From positions 19,615,991 through 19,679,990 of the forward strand of contig JAFMSR010000005.1 in the NCBI GenBank assembly GCA_022818135.1: DNA of 64,000 bases, in the 5' to 3' direction. Below the pieces are notes generated by a model. That model was not told the DNA's origin. It searched no databases and saw only the letters and a program-made list of their open reading frames with translations. The DNA comes from Saxidomus purpurata (taxonomy: Eukaryota > Mollusca > Bivalvia > Venerida > Veneridae). This document shows, one piece after another, positions 46,236 to 59,635 of this stretch (the stretch's first letter is position 1; each line of letters opens with the position of its first letter). A program made the position numbers and the translations under genes.

Positions 46236-49200
46236 ACGGGCCGTTTTATCTAGCTATAAATCTATAACTCACTATTTTCTTATCTGTGAGATAATGCAGT
46301 TCCATGAGTAGAAATGACGTACAATTGTGATAATAAAAAGCAATCGTGTGATGTAAAGCAAATGACTGTGTTTTTTAAATAAACATTTAAATACTCCTAC
46401 ATGTACATTCAAGCTATTCAATTGATTTTGCGTTCGCTTGTAACCATAAATTATATCATGTGCCAAAGTGGTTACATCAAAACAAAAGTGTTTTTACGGT
46501 CTTTTGTAAGACCTCCCCACATAATCAGTACCTAACTGAATGATAGAAGTTTAATTTATGTTTTACTCTAGTCAAAATTCATTTCATCCAAATCCAAAAT
46601 GACTATAAAGTTACCGATCTAATGCGATCTATACCTGACACTGGTGAAACCTTACCTGCATAAACCTCCACTTCACATAATGATAAATAAAACTTTCCAC
46701 CGACAGAGTACCCAGTATTTACAGGCAGCAGTATCTTTATCCACTGAAAGGAACGTGTTCCTTCCAAGGGAATAGATATCACAGAATACTTATATTCCTG
46801 TAGGCCATAGCTGTCGTGTATAAGTTCCGAATCGCCATATACTTGAAAATTCTGCAGTCGCTCTTTTACTTCTGAAGTATATAAGATCAAAAACGTGACT
46901 GTTTAAGTTATAAAATTGAAAAGCTTGAATTGGTCTTCTCTTTTTACAATTGTTCATACTAATTACGTATACCAATATTTATTTCTAAAGTGCTATACTA
47001 CTGATACTCACACATCGTGTCGGAGTAAAACCATTGCTTGCAGGGGCGAGGGCTGATTACCAGACTACACGAAAATACGAGTTAGTGGAGGAAATATTCT
47101 ATTGTCACAAAATTCCAATACATTTTAACGATTGCTGACATTTGTCTTTTTAAAATTATTACTTTTGAACATAACTAATTCGTTATAACTTTTTAATGAC
47201 CTTTGATTTAAGATCTGTTCATGCTTTCTGATATTCTCATATATCAACGAATCCTCGAACGTCCAAGTTTTTGTATCCCTATCTCCCTATTTAATCAAAC
47301 TTTAAAAGTGTGATGTGTAAACGCAACCAGCTAGAATGTAGGAATGTGAAAGATTATGACTGTTTACATTTTAGATAGAAATTAAAAACAAACTCACGTT
47401 TATTTTATTTGCAAAAATTTAGACACTTCAAATTTGATAAATCTATAATGATACGCACTCACTGGCTCTCAATATGCATGCCTGCATGTTTATACTTGTC
47501 ACACGCTGTGTAAATTCCTTTGAATCAACTACACATACTTTCAGTACAATTAGCTTGCAACAAAGTTGACATGTCTTGTAATACATTCATGTATTCCAAA
47601 GATCGAGATATATTCATTATATATAATTTCTGGATTATGTTTACAACGCAATACTACAATGTACCATCATCCCTGGATCGAGTTTGAATTTTCACAATGA
47701 TAGTAAAAGCAGATTTCCATTTATTCAATAGAAGTAAAACTGGCAAGCATGCACTATGTTTCAGAGTATTGGTTATATTAATATTGGACTGTGTCTAAAT
47801 CAGTGCCAACTCTCCTTTTGAAATAATAGCAGTGCATTTAGCATACATATGACTCAATATCAAGAGTTACAGTACAATGTACATATGACTAAAATCAGTG
47901 GCCAAAATTTATAATTAAAATCATCATTTGAGAGCAAGGCAACCAGGGATTCCGACGAAGACAATTGGCTATCTAGATAACATTTACTATCTAATGTAAA
48001 CAAACATGACTTTACCATTTCTATTGTAAATTATAATTCCTGATATGCTGTATGATTTTTGAAGATTCACCATCCAAGACGCCTCAGTCTTATTGTTCCC
48101 TGTTGTGTGCGTGCAACTTCTCCATGTAAAGTCATGGAGTTTGTATCCATCAACAGCAAGACTTGCGCCATAACATATAATTCCATTGATTTCACAGTAC
48201 GTGTCAGGAAACTGCAATGTCGGTTTCTTGTATGCGATATTGTGACCTTTAAGTAAAACATTGATGCCATACAGCTTATCCGTTTTTATATAGTATAGCA
48301 TACATTAAATATTTTGATGTGTAACTTAAATTGTCAAGAAATTGTGTTAAAAGAGAAAATCATTTATTTAGAAACTGTCAAAGTGGATGTGTTAAGCAAG
48401 AATCAAAAGGGGGCAGAGTTATATCTGAAACTACTTTCAAAAGAAAATCAACTCCTTAGTTGAAATTGTATTTGTATTGTATAATCAACATGTTCTTTTC
48501 AAACTACAGTTACCTCTCTGACATACGAAGCTATACGAACGGAGTAAACATGTAAATCAGTACAATACAATAAGTTCCTGTTTTGAGCTATTTCTATAAC
48601 CTATACATGTATAATTTTAGATAGTAGTTTTCTATGCCTTTTTTTAAAAGGTTCATTAGCTCTTTCGATGTAGCATTACTTGTAGTTTTTATATTACAAT
48701 GAAATATATCTTATCGATTAAATTAGTTCTTATTTCTTCAAAACTCACTCCTTACATTCCTTTTCAACCAAAAGTACATACAATAATATAATGTTTTTTC
48801 AATGCTATAATAAAATCAAAGCGCTGTGAGCGCTGAAGGTCTGGGGCTATAGGTTAACTCCCCGAAAAAAAATTTTTTTCTCCCTGTTTTGAGCTGAACC
48901 TTACCTAAAGTCGGTCGATGCAACCAATTCTATTATGACACATAATTCATGATTTACAAATGTATGGGTGGCAGGGAAGTTTGTTTTTATTATAAAACGT
49001 ACTTTAAATGAAAAATAATCACTAGTCAACATTATAATTGTTTATGTCTAAAAATAATTCGATCTGCGCTTTTTGTAAAACTTCAAGCATATATCTGATG
49101 ATGTGGATCGAAAATTATTGTGTACCAAGGACAAGACCTTGAAACGAAAAAGCAATACCAGCAAGAATAAATTCAGTACTGTACAATGTGAAAACAGAAA

Positions 49201-50041
49201 AAATTTGAAATTTTTCTGGGTTACGTTGTATTAATCGATGAAACCCGTTCACTGGGCCTTGACTGCGTGTCCTCGATAAATGCGGGTGATTCGACCCTTA
49301 TCGGGAATGGAAATTAGTTTTTTTTTCTTCAGAAATTTATTTTTAGGTAATATTATGTAATCGTTCGTAAATAAAAAAGTGGTCAATGAAATACATCGGA
49401 AATTTGAAAATCAAACTACAAACTCTTATATGGCTCGTACTTTCCTAAAATTTCCGTAAATATCCGTCTTTTCCGTCATATGCGTATGATTATCTTCCGT
49501 AATCAGCTAACAATTAATTGCTAAAACAGAAAAAAATTTTAATTAAACCTTTAAACTTTTTCAATCTGCAATCTTTGAAGTTGTATGTACACATTTTATT
49601 TGTAATATGTTCTTATCATATGCGACATTAAACAGAAGATTGATCTGGTCTGTCTTGCACTACTTTCGCATAGCGCATGTTTACAGTTGTTATTCGCACA
49701 TAGCACAGTTAAATTTCTTGCAGTGTTTGAAATGTGGTATGCTAACTTAGGCCTAGGGGACTTTCAGTCCCCAGGCCAAAAACGAAACTCTTCGTCTGAC
49801 AAAGCCTTTTCATAAAGCAGCGACAAAACTAAGAAAAAATTGTAAACATTAGCAATATTTTGGAACAATTATTACACAGTTTTTTCATTTTTCTGTCCGT
49901 AATGTTTTATTGTTTATGCGAGCCTAAGAAACTTTAAATATTGTAAAACCATTTACCATCATAACGCCAGTCTGTCTGAGCATAAGATGAATGATGACAT
50001 GTACAGATGAAGAACAACTGAAGTATTAAGTTGACCTCCAT

Positions 50042-51720
50042 ACATAGATCCATGTACTGAAATAAAACGATATTTCATATGAAGCCCGCTTTAATGTGAC
50101 GGTAGTCACATAGTATAGCACTGTACCAAGAACATAGTGATGAAAATGGCGATTTTCCTAGCGTGTTAAATTCTAAATGGTTGTTACTGACGGTCAGTTA
50201 GAATAAAGAAACTTCCTGTACGAAAGTCATGAAACGTTTCTATCATAAAACATAATACAATATACACATGTATTTCCAGGGATATATTTCCTCATTTTTA
50301 ATTGTTAAATGTTATACACACGAATTAGTTCGACAGACACATGTAGAATCCGGAAGAATATCTTCATTCATTAGACCTGAAACGCCAATAAAACATTTGC
50401 TTGTGATAAAATATGAAAAAAACCTAGTTGAAATCTGATTTCGTGCATGAAGGCTTACCCGTACAACTGCGAAAACCTTTAGTCCATCAAGCTTAAAGCA
50501 CATATTACTACAACGATAATTTGAAATATATATAAACAGTATGTGAAATACACGCGGGTCAGGCTTTTTTGAAATACTTAATTTTTCCTTTTGCACATAC
50601 AAATGTATACTAGTGCACATATATTAAAACAACAAAGCATTTAACTATAATTTAGTAAGCATGTTTTTAATTTCTTGCCCTTATCCAGGCTTTTGTAGAT
50701 CATAGACAGCGAATGCAAGACATTACGTGCAGCATGTCATGACTGTTTTCTCATGTTACGATATTAATATTTAATAGCGATAAAAGAACTGCTCAAGTAT
50801 AGATTCTTTCACTTCTTTAAAATATGTCTTAGATTTCTTAAAGTTGATAATAGATCATATTAAAAATACGCGTTGAAAATAACCAAATTGAAACGTGTTG
50901 CAGGAAACAAACATACATAGACAACATGAAAGAAACAAAGCTTATTAATAAATACTTTCCTGTTTCAGAGTTCGAAACCACTCCAATCAATATACAGTCA
51001 ATATAACAAATTTATTTTGTAATAATTAGCTCTCGTTTTTCTGGACTTCGAATCAATAATTTGCCGCTATCTTCTTTTAATTGTTTCAATTTTATTTAAC
51101 ATGGAAATGATAAAACTGTGTTACAAATCAATTAAAATTGTACTAAAGGATTTAACATACCTTTTCCATTCCGAAACAAACCGTTTCACAAACGCTGAAA
51201 ATATTACATTCTTGCAACTTGAAAATATAATACCTTTAAGAGGATAGTGTTTTTTATGAAATATAACCTACAATTCCCGTGTTATCAGCGGTGAATCACT
51301 TTCAAAGATTTAGACATGTGGGTATACAAACATCGATTGTGTCAATATATCCAAACTATTTATATCAAATCCATATTGCGACGCTACGAATATTTTAAAG
51401 TTACGTATTTGGGTATTTATAAAAAAAATAAAAAATCCGAAACAGAAAATTTTTAAAAAAAGCATGGATATCACTAAATATTTTAATCTAACATATCGAT
51501 ATGGTTATTCATGTTTTAGTTAGATTATTTTCTTGGTTATATTATTTTCTATTAATCTAGATCAGTTTGGAAACAAATTTTGAGAAAAGGTAGTGTTTCA
51601 GTTTTTGTCACCAATCCTACTATTTCGGTTTTTTACATTCAATTCGCAATTAGTTATAAATATTTAGATATATTTATTTCAGTATATCACAGATGTACAA
51701 ACATGGTTAAAACAAAAATG
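50042..51720. other. Upstream region of gene B
   Basis: No exon recognised. The open frame 50312-50620 has no known domain. It should hold the 5' UTR and promoter of gene B if it is still transcribed. The rest is A/T-rich. Confidence 0.4.
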
Positions 51721-51734
51721 ATGCATACATAATT

Positions 51735-51890
51735 ATACAGATAATTTGGTCCAAAGTTGCGCCAAGATATTTAACTAAATGGACAGCATCAATAATCTTG
51801 CCATTACATGATATTTCCATAATGGATCGAGACCTTATTTTTAGTATTGAGCCAAACAAAATGAACTCTGTTTTCTTAAAATGCAATTGA
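51735..51890 (-). mobile_element. LINE reverse-transcriptase fragment
   Basis: Minus-strand translation reads LHFKKTEFILFGSILKIRSR, then SIMEISCNGKIIDAVHLVKY and LGATLDQ. This is the conserved block after the RT catalytic motif in jockey/CR1-type LINEs (LxxxKTExxxFG ... VKYLGxxLD). Opposite strand to the LINE at 41-42 kb. No further blocks recognised nearby. Confidence 0.75.
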
Positions 51891-52859
51891 ATATATCAAT
51901 AAAGCGATCACGTGACCACAAGGGTCGTATACAAAGTCGATTCCATTCGTAACATTTGATTAGTCCAAAATATAGGTCAAAAGCCACTTTATTCAGCTTA
52001 GCCGAAGCTATGTTAAAGATTTACTATTAAAAGTGTTCTTCTGATGATAGATCAATGCAATGTTAAAATTTACATTACACTGCGGAGTTGATATATCCTT
52101 AAAGTGACTATTCAGTTTTTGAATGAAAATATTCTGTCAAACCCAATTACTAATAGCCAAAACTGACTTTAAACACCTACATTTTTCTTTCAGTTGACGT
52201 AGAAGTTATCAAAATATTTCAGCAAATTGAGCGGCAAAGTATAAAACATTCAACAAATCAAAAGTCTTGTTCGTCTAAAACAATTGGCTTTATTCAAAAC
52301 AGTTAGCGTTTGTCAATGTTTCTTACAGAAAAAGTAATCATGAAAAATGTTAACAGTTACAAAATTAACAGAGTTTTCTTTTAACTTGACAAATAATTTC
52401 AACGAAAGAGAACGATCATCCTCTGGCATAAATCTTAATATGCTTTCAATTTCCTTTTGACTTTGGTTTCAATTGTTTTGCTTCAGTAAGGATTTCTGCT
52501 TTTTTTCCTAGGGCTCAAAGCTACTCAAAAGCACGTGTGCACGTTTCTTTTTATGATAACTATAGTTATATCGGTTATAAACCTTTCATATGTGTATCAT
52601 GTGAAGCACGCCTGTCACTGTGTTGAGCAATGGCTACATTGGTCAGTATTGGGTTAAATGTTACGTAACGGCCCGATATAAGCTTTTTGCATGATTTGGC
52701 CGTGCAGTGTCTGAACAAATGTAAAATCGGTCAAATAATCTCTCATTACTCTCTTACAACTTCTAGGAGTAAGAAAAACAGATAGCGATTTGAACATTTT
52801 CAAAACTGGCAATGGCCAGACTCTTTCAGTGTTAACGTATTGAAACTTTGATGATGGTT

Positions 52860-53410
52860 ATCCTCACGGGCCTTTAATTGCAACAGAAACACAGAGCCAC
52901 TTCGTGCCAGGATCAAGCAAACAGGAACAGTTACCGATCGTCCTAAAACGGACAGGCCTCGTGTAACTTACGTCAGATAAGACCGTCATTTTGAACTGAC
53001 GCACACCAGGCGTCGTTTCCAGAGCGCTATCGCTACAGCGACACAGTATGGTATTAGAAGGGACACCGTTCTGTTGCGTCTGCGTCATTGTGTTCTGCCT
53101 GACAGACTAAGACGAGCTTTCGTTGATAATGTGCTCGTACGACGTCATTGCGTTGCTCGTTTGACTGACACGGCTTCATCTCCGTTGGCAAAAACGTCAG
53201 TGGGATACAACTGTCTTTTCCGATGAATCAAGATTTAACCCGAGTCATCATGATGGGAGAGTGAGGGTATTTAAGAGGAGAAGGGAGGTTTGTTGACGCC
53301 TGCGTTGTAGAGAGAAACGGGTTTTGGGCGGGATCATGGAAAACAGGAAAACTGATCTGGTCAATGTTAATGGCAATATTAAAGCAGCCGGGTACATTAA
53401 AAATATTTGC
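52860..53410 (+). mobile_element. Tc1-like transposase remnant
   Basis: Plus-strand frames with shifts read RIKQTGTVTDRPKTDRPRVT (DNA-binding/GRPR region), VLLRLRHCVLPDRLRRAFVD, then SDESRFN(L)SHHDGRVRV and VVERNGFW, the Asp block of the DDE domain (FSDESRF). Lies between genes B and C. Stops and shifts make it inactive. The terminal repeats were not found. The minus-strand open frame 52864-53088 is a shadow. Confidence 0.7.
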
Positions 53411-53519
53411 ACACTTTCTTTTGCGTTTGAGTTTTATATAGAAAAGAACAGAAAACATCATAATGTACTAAATAATTCCTGTCTTTTAAAAGGATAAGTC
53501 ATAATGGTCGCTATTTTGC

Positions 53520-55240
53520 ATCATTTTAAATTTTTATCCATTCTGTACTGCAGACCAACAACGGAGACGAAATAGATTAACGTGTGTTTCCGTCTGTCTG
53601 GAAAATATCTTCAAGCATAAAGACGTTTAAGAAGCTAAGCAGTGAAGTTCAACATGAACTACAACTTAACCTTGCATATTTTTCATTATTTCCCTTCCCT
53701 TTCTTTTGTCCCGCGCATAACTCTAAAAGCGCTTGATTGAGAGGAATTTATCAAACCTCAAACAAGTTAAAGAGCATTGTTGAAATGTGTAATCTCACAG
53801 AAATATAATTTTTTCTTTCTTTACTGAAAATATGCTCTCTTATTATTTATAAAATCCTGAAGATATTTCTATTTATGTATAAAATATAGTATGCAGCTAC
53901 CTGAACAACCTCTTGCTTATTCAGAACTATTTTGCGTATCAAGTAATGAAATCGAAATAAAATTTACAAAACCATACCAGTGGTTCTATTTGTAAATTGC
54001 TTTATAAGACAGGTTGTAGCAAAACAGTCAAGACAAAAGCTCATGTATTTATTTTGCGCCTTACTGAAGTTACCATTAGCACTATGAAAAAGATAACGTT
54101 TCAGGTGAATTAAAAGGGGCACATCCTCTAACTACCAGATAATTGTAATAATGAATTTGTTTTTCAAGATGAATGTCGAAGAATGTCTATATTGTGGACA
54201 AATTACAATAAAGCGACCGTTAATGATAAACCGCTTTTCCGTCCAAAATTTTAAAACAACTAAGTATGAAGGATTAACGGCACTACGACACTACTTATGT
54301 CGAGGAATTTACCGGTTATTACTGCATTTTGTTCCTGACTTTTCTTTCAATTATTGAGTTACTGTACTACCATTTTTTTCTTTCCAAAATTGCAACCAGG
54401 TTTAGGGTGCGCCGTTTTAATACTTCATTAGAAATACGAAAACAAAACAAGAGCACATTAAAAAAGCGCAACAAATTTTGCAAAGATACAACATCAGTAT
54501 GGGAACGAGATGTACATAAGGACTATATTATTTTTATATCTGAATTTATCAGTTAATTTACATCAGCAATATTGTGAAATTAAAAGGAATGTTACAAGAT
54601 AAAAGGTAAAATATCATAGATATACTAAACATTGCGAATACAAGTAGTTAGATGACGATAGGAGACGGTGTAACAATCATTTTGATGAGAGATTATCTAG
54701 TTTTTATAACACTTGACAGTTCTATATTACATGACTGTATATTTTTGAAAAGGCTTTAAGATATCCAAAATAAAGACAATTGATTAAACAAGGGCTTTAC
54801 TAAGCAAACGTAACACTTATTGCATAAATAAGGACTTAAAGATATCGTTAATATAAAGGTATAGTGTTTAGCACTTAAGATATGACAGTTTCAAAAATTA
54901 AAGAAAATGAAGTATAGTTATTAACACTTATAGAAAATGAATATGTACAAATCCCTAAATGCAACAATAAGCATACCAAATAAGATATAAAGAAAACAAC
55001 AACAAACATGTAAATCAAGACGTATACATGAACTCATATGAAATGTCATATCTACATGTATATATGTAACAGTTCTCAAGGTTCTCAAGTGTTTAAGTGA
55101 CTAAAACTGCACAAGGAAAATTGTTTTCAATCGGTGTTAAACACAAAAATGAAGACTTTTAGGCTGTGAAGTTTGAATACGTGTCGTATTGATGTATGAA
55201 CTCAAGAACTGCTTCGTGACAGAACTGAAACTGTTCCTGA
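53520..55240. repeat. Segmental duplication, copy 2 (3' flank and last exon of gene C)
   Basis: Direct-orientation partner of 37870-40250. Contains the 3' untranslated flank of gene C and its terminal exon 55159-55236. Open frames 54151-54357 and 54329-54556 have counterparts with different reading in copy 1, so they are not conserved proteins. Confidence 0.8.
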
Positions 55241-58200
55241 AAGAAAGAAAAATAGTTTAATACAAAATATATGATTCACATTCTCTAATAATGATATGTT
55301 TACAAATGTTAATATTACATAGGAAACAGTGCTAGTAAATAACACTTACAACTGAGGGAATAATCTGTTCCCTTGCGTTCCTCATCTCCTCTACGACATG
55401 TGAGATAGCAACATCTTGTTCAATCTTCATCCGTTCTATAACTGCCGATATCACACAGAATAGTCCGCTTTTGTCAACACCATTCCTGTCAATTTAATTC
55501 TATTCTTTTTGAATTGTATTATAACTCATCAAAGGCATCTTCATAACATATCGTATTTTTCTGCTTAAGATTTTTGATATGTAGTATGAAACGTTTTATA
55601 ATGAGGTTTTATTATGCATCACTTTTTTGAGTTTCTTTATACTTTTAAACTGTATCAATCGCTCTGAGATACGCTGAGATAGTTTCTAACGTACATATAA
55701 ATACTGTAAAATAATTGTTCATGTTGAAGTTGAAAAAAACGTCACATAATAATTATGTTGTGTGTTAACATAAAAAAAGCAATTCAACTTAATTTTAGAG
55801 TATAAGTATTATCTAATTCATTATTTTGTTAAATAACATCGAAACCTGTATTTTCAGTTTTAGTTCAAATCTGTGAAAACAATATTGTTCAAGAACACAA
55901 ACTTACATGCAATGTACAAGGACTGTATGATTTCCCGTTTGCCTCTGCCAGCTTTGCACAAGTTCCATAGCTGATAGAATTTTATCAGGTGATTCTGGGA
56001 GAGATTTTTTAGAGTTCCATCCCCCACACTGGATAAGCCTTATCTTTCGAGTCTTGAAATAAGAACAAAATCATACCATGTCATGTCAAAACCTTACGAA
56101 CGGGTCAGCTTAGTTGTCTCAGGAGATGGTTGGTTGATGGAAAAAGAAATCTGATTCTATTGAATACGCACCAAAACAATGCAGTCACGTCAGTCGAAGT
56201 CAGCAACGGATGAAAAAGTCGTGTCAAAAATAAGAAAAATTCTTCAAAATGATTCTAAATACACCTTGGGTGATATTACTCGTTTTATTTGGGATTCACT
56301 ATTCATTTTATTCTATAAGAAATCTTGAAAGTTATATTTTTGCGGGTGGCCACCTATTGAAGGACGACCGAAAAGGGTGTGTGTTGAAACTGCTAGAAAA
56401 TTGCTGAAAATATTTCCAGAAAAGGGCGAAAATCATTTTGCAAATGTCCACTTGGTGCACACCAAAGGTTGGGAACAAACTATGGGCCCACCGAAATGAC
56501 AAAAGACCAATTATTGCTCATTGTACTGTAATTACAATGCATGATTTTTATGCAAAAGTCTTCTCTGGTGAAAAATTAGCAATGCAATATGCTACTAAAA
56601 GAAACAAAATGTAAATGGAAAGTAATACCATGATGTGGTGTTGAAAAATTTGAAAGCGTCGCTCAGTCACAAGCTAAATACATGTTTGACTGTTGCATGA
56701 CGATACATAACCCCTGACATAGTAACAACATTTTTGAAACCAGAGAAAGTTACTGAGCAAGCGCATTATGCTTTTTCCTGAGACCAGGCACCATTGGACG
56801 TCTATCTCTTTCGCAATTTCGAAATAAACTTCCTGTCTGGTTGTAGATATCAGTCGCGACAGGCTCTCAGTTCTGAAATTCACCAGTACCTTCATACATG
56901 TAGTACACCTAAATCAGCCTACCTGGACGCGGTTAGAAATGAATCCGACACTAAGTTGTGAATTTCTAGCCAGAGGCAGTTAGTGAAGAAAATAATGCTA
57001 ATTTCAGTCAGTATTTAAGGTTACAAAGCAAAATACACAATGCATTTCGAACACCCCTCGTATTTGTCCTTAAAGTATTGTACTGTAAAACACCTATTCT
57101 ACATGACCGAAGAGTGCGTTTTTTAGCATTCTATATACATATAGTCCGAGACGACATAATTACATTTTTATAAGAAATATGAGTAAAAGTATTTAGCTTA
57201 CCACAATGAATTTCTTCACGGTCAGAGATAAAACTTTATGTTTATAAGTTTCTTCAGCACCATCATTCGTGATGGTAATGTTTCCGAACGTTATGGTTTC
57301 ACTGTCATTTGGCCAATACTCTTCTGAACTCTGTAAAAGAATACAACCATTCACATGGTCTTTATTACAGAACAATGATAATACAACGTCTTCATAATTT
57401 GCCTTTGAATACATTTTATTGTGAATGAACCCGCACTTAGATCATAACCACAATGATTCCCCTTATTTTCTCCAATGGTCATGGTTGAAACACTTGATAT
57501 ACTATACGAATAATGGTGTGTAAGTAGCACTGTTATTACTGTAATGTATTCAATTCAAACAAAATGCTTAATCACTAAACGGTTGTGTGTATCTATTTAT
57601 GATTCATGATTTATGAAGTTATAAAACGGAATACATACCGTCATTTCTTTTTTACTGTTCATCATAATCATGGTATGAATGTCATGCTCCCAAACAAGTC
57701 TCCAGAAATCTTCCATAGTTGACTCCATAGGGGTTTGTGTGATGATAAATGCCTTCTTTTCTTTGTAACTCTGGCCAAAGTATTGCATATATTTCTTAAT
57801 CTGACATATGATACATGTACATCAAATAAATAAAATACTACATTATAATCTAAAGTAAGAACAGATAAATGTACAAAGACAGTCACATTCTGTTCCAACA
57901 ATTTTTTATTTTGGAGCTTTTGCAAGCAGTTCGGGTTCTGTCACTCATTTTGCCTAAACATCAAGAACACGGCAGTTTGTTAAATATTTGATTTGTTTAA
58001 GATATTCATTTATTCGGTATTTTATCTATCATATAAGTTTTGTGTTTTAAACGTATCACGATATTTTCGATAACTGTTACCGGTAGGAAAACGGCATTAA
58101 TGTACTCGGCTTCCTCTGACCCGTCTTCGTTTGTCAAACTTGGCATGAACTCTTCAACTACAAAGAAAAGTTGGATAAGCAATCAAACATGTGAACAAAG

Positions 58201-59635
58201 ACACATAAGAAAAGACGCTTAAATGATCTTCGATGACAGGTAGTCTATATTAGAGATGTTTTAAAACGTATGAAGATGAATGAAATTACGCTTATACAGT
58301 TTTTATTGACATTGTTGCCGTTAATTTCGTATAAGTCAGTGTTTAAAACTCTAACTTACTTAGTGTTAACCTCAATTGACCTTTTGCATAGCCAGCGACA
58401 TGTATTGTGTGCGGAGCTAAAGTGTTTTCTGTTAACTCTTAATAATTAGGTGATTTCAGTAGTTAGTTTAAATGAACAAGAGGGCCAAGATGGCCCTATA
58501 TCGCTCACCTTGGTACAAGTCCACTTGCCTAGTGGAAGATCACTAGATAATGTTATATACCAAATAGGTTTTCCTATAATATTATACGCCTTTGTAAAAC
58601 AAGTGACTCCCCCCCCCACAGGCAAGGTCAATTTTGACCCCAGGGGCATCTTTGAAGAGGTCTACTAGGCAATGCTACATGCCAACTATCTAAGCTCTAG
58701 GCCCTGTGGTTTCAGAGAAAAAGATTTTTAAACTTTTTCCTATATAAGCCTATCTTAAACTAAGTAACGCCCCCCCCGGGGTGGGGATTTTTGATCCGGG
58801 GGTCATAATTTGAACAATCTTGGTAGAGAATCACTAGCCAATGCTACATGCTAAATATCTAAGCTCCAGGCCTTGTGGTTTCAGAGAAGAAGATTTTTAA
58901 AGTTTTCCTATATATACTATGCAAAACTAAGTCACTACCCAGACAGTCAAGGTTTGACCCGGGGGATATAAGTTGAACAATGTTGGTAGAGGTCTACTAG
59001 ACAGTGCCACATGCCAAATATCTTCTCTTTAGGCCTTGTGGTTTCAGAGAAGAAGATTTTTAAAGTTTTTCCTATATATGCCTATGCAAAAACTAGGAAG
59101 CCCCATTTGACGGTCTGTTTTTCCCGGGGGTCATAATTTGAACAATCTTGGTAGAGGTCTACTAGACAATGCTACATGCCAAATATCTAAGCTGTAGGCC
59201 TTGTGGTTTCAGAGGAGAATATTTTTAAAGATTTTCCTATTTGTTGCCATAGCAACCAGAGTTCTGCATGGAATGGAATTCTTTGAACAATTTTGGTAGA
59301 GCTTCATGCAAGGAACATTCCTGCATAGTTTTATCAACATTGGCCTAGAGGTTTCAGAGGAGATGTCATTTGAATCAAAATGTTGACGGACGACGGACAA
59401 TCATCGATCAGAAAAGCTCACCCTGGCATAGCCAGGTGAGCTGAAAAGAAAGACGTTAATTTGAAAATGGGGTCAAACATTAACATTCAGTTTGAAATTC
59501 TGAATATGTTTGTCTCTTATACATACTTTCTCTTCACTTTTATCAAGAAAGCAAAACTTCCTTACTTGGAAGAACATTTGAATATCTGTTTTTTCGTCTA
59601 TTTCGTACAAGTTTAGATGAAACATATTGACATTC
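55159..59635 (-). CDS. Gene C D2 domain, probable pseudophosphatase
   Basis: Seven exons. The P-loop reads HCMNGVDKSG where active PTPs have HCSAGxGRTG: the catalytic cysteine remains but the invariant arginine is lysine. The WPD position reads GGWNSKKSLP, without the general-acid Asp. Membrane-distal D2 domains of receptor PTPs are commonly inactive and act as regulatory or binding modules, and this one fits. The first exon (59566-59635) is read from GAA TGT CAA after AGAG. A second frame is also open there, but only this one gives KNRYSNVLP. Confidence 0.88.

Larger units (their letters stand above)
43424..50041 (-). pseudogene. Gene B: degenerate copy of the lectin/CCP receptor phosphatase
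   Basis: Exons: 49957-50041 (signal peptide, MEVNLILQLFFICTCHHSS), 48016-48246 and 46656-46871 (F-type-lectin-like domain, NIAYKKP, CTHT, IIIYNRNE, closing LCEVEVYAG), 45625-45834 (one CCP ending LPMSCLG), 45176 to about 45400 (CCP remnant), 43947-44048 (membrane exon), 43424-43572 (cytoplasmic, starts LNGSKGWDQTC). Intron phases equal those of gene A. Defects: the CCP remnant exon has no AG acceptor at its upstream end and starts in mid-module. The membrane exon is 102 nt where the phases need 3n+1, and it stops in frame at CCCTAG. No phosphatase exon is found below 43424. It could still make a secreted lectin-CCP protein. Confidence 0.72.

Noticed and set aside
48059..48270. Plus- and minus-strand frames overlapping the gene B lectin exon.
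   Set aside because: Shadows of exon 48016-48246, which has the matching phase and domain.
52864..53088. 74-codon minus-strand open frame.
   Set aside because: Antisense of the Tc1-like transposase remnant on the plus strand.
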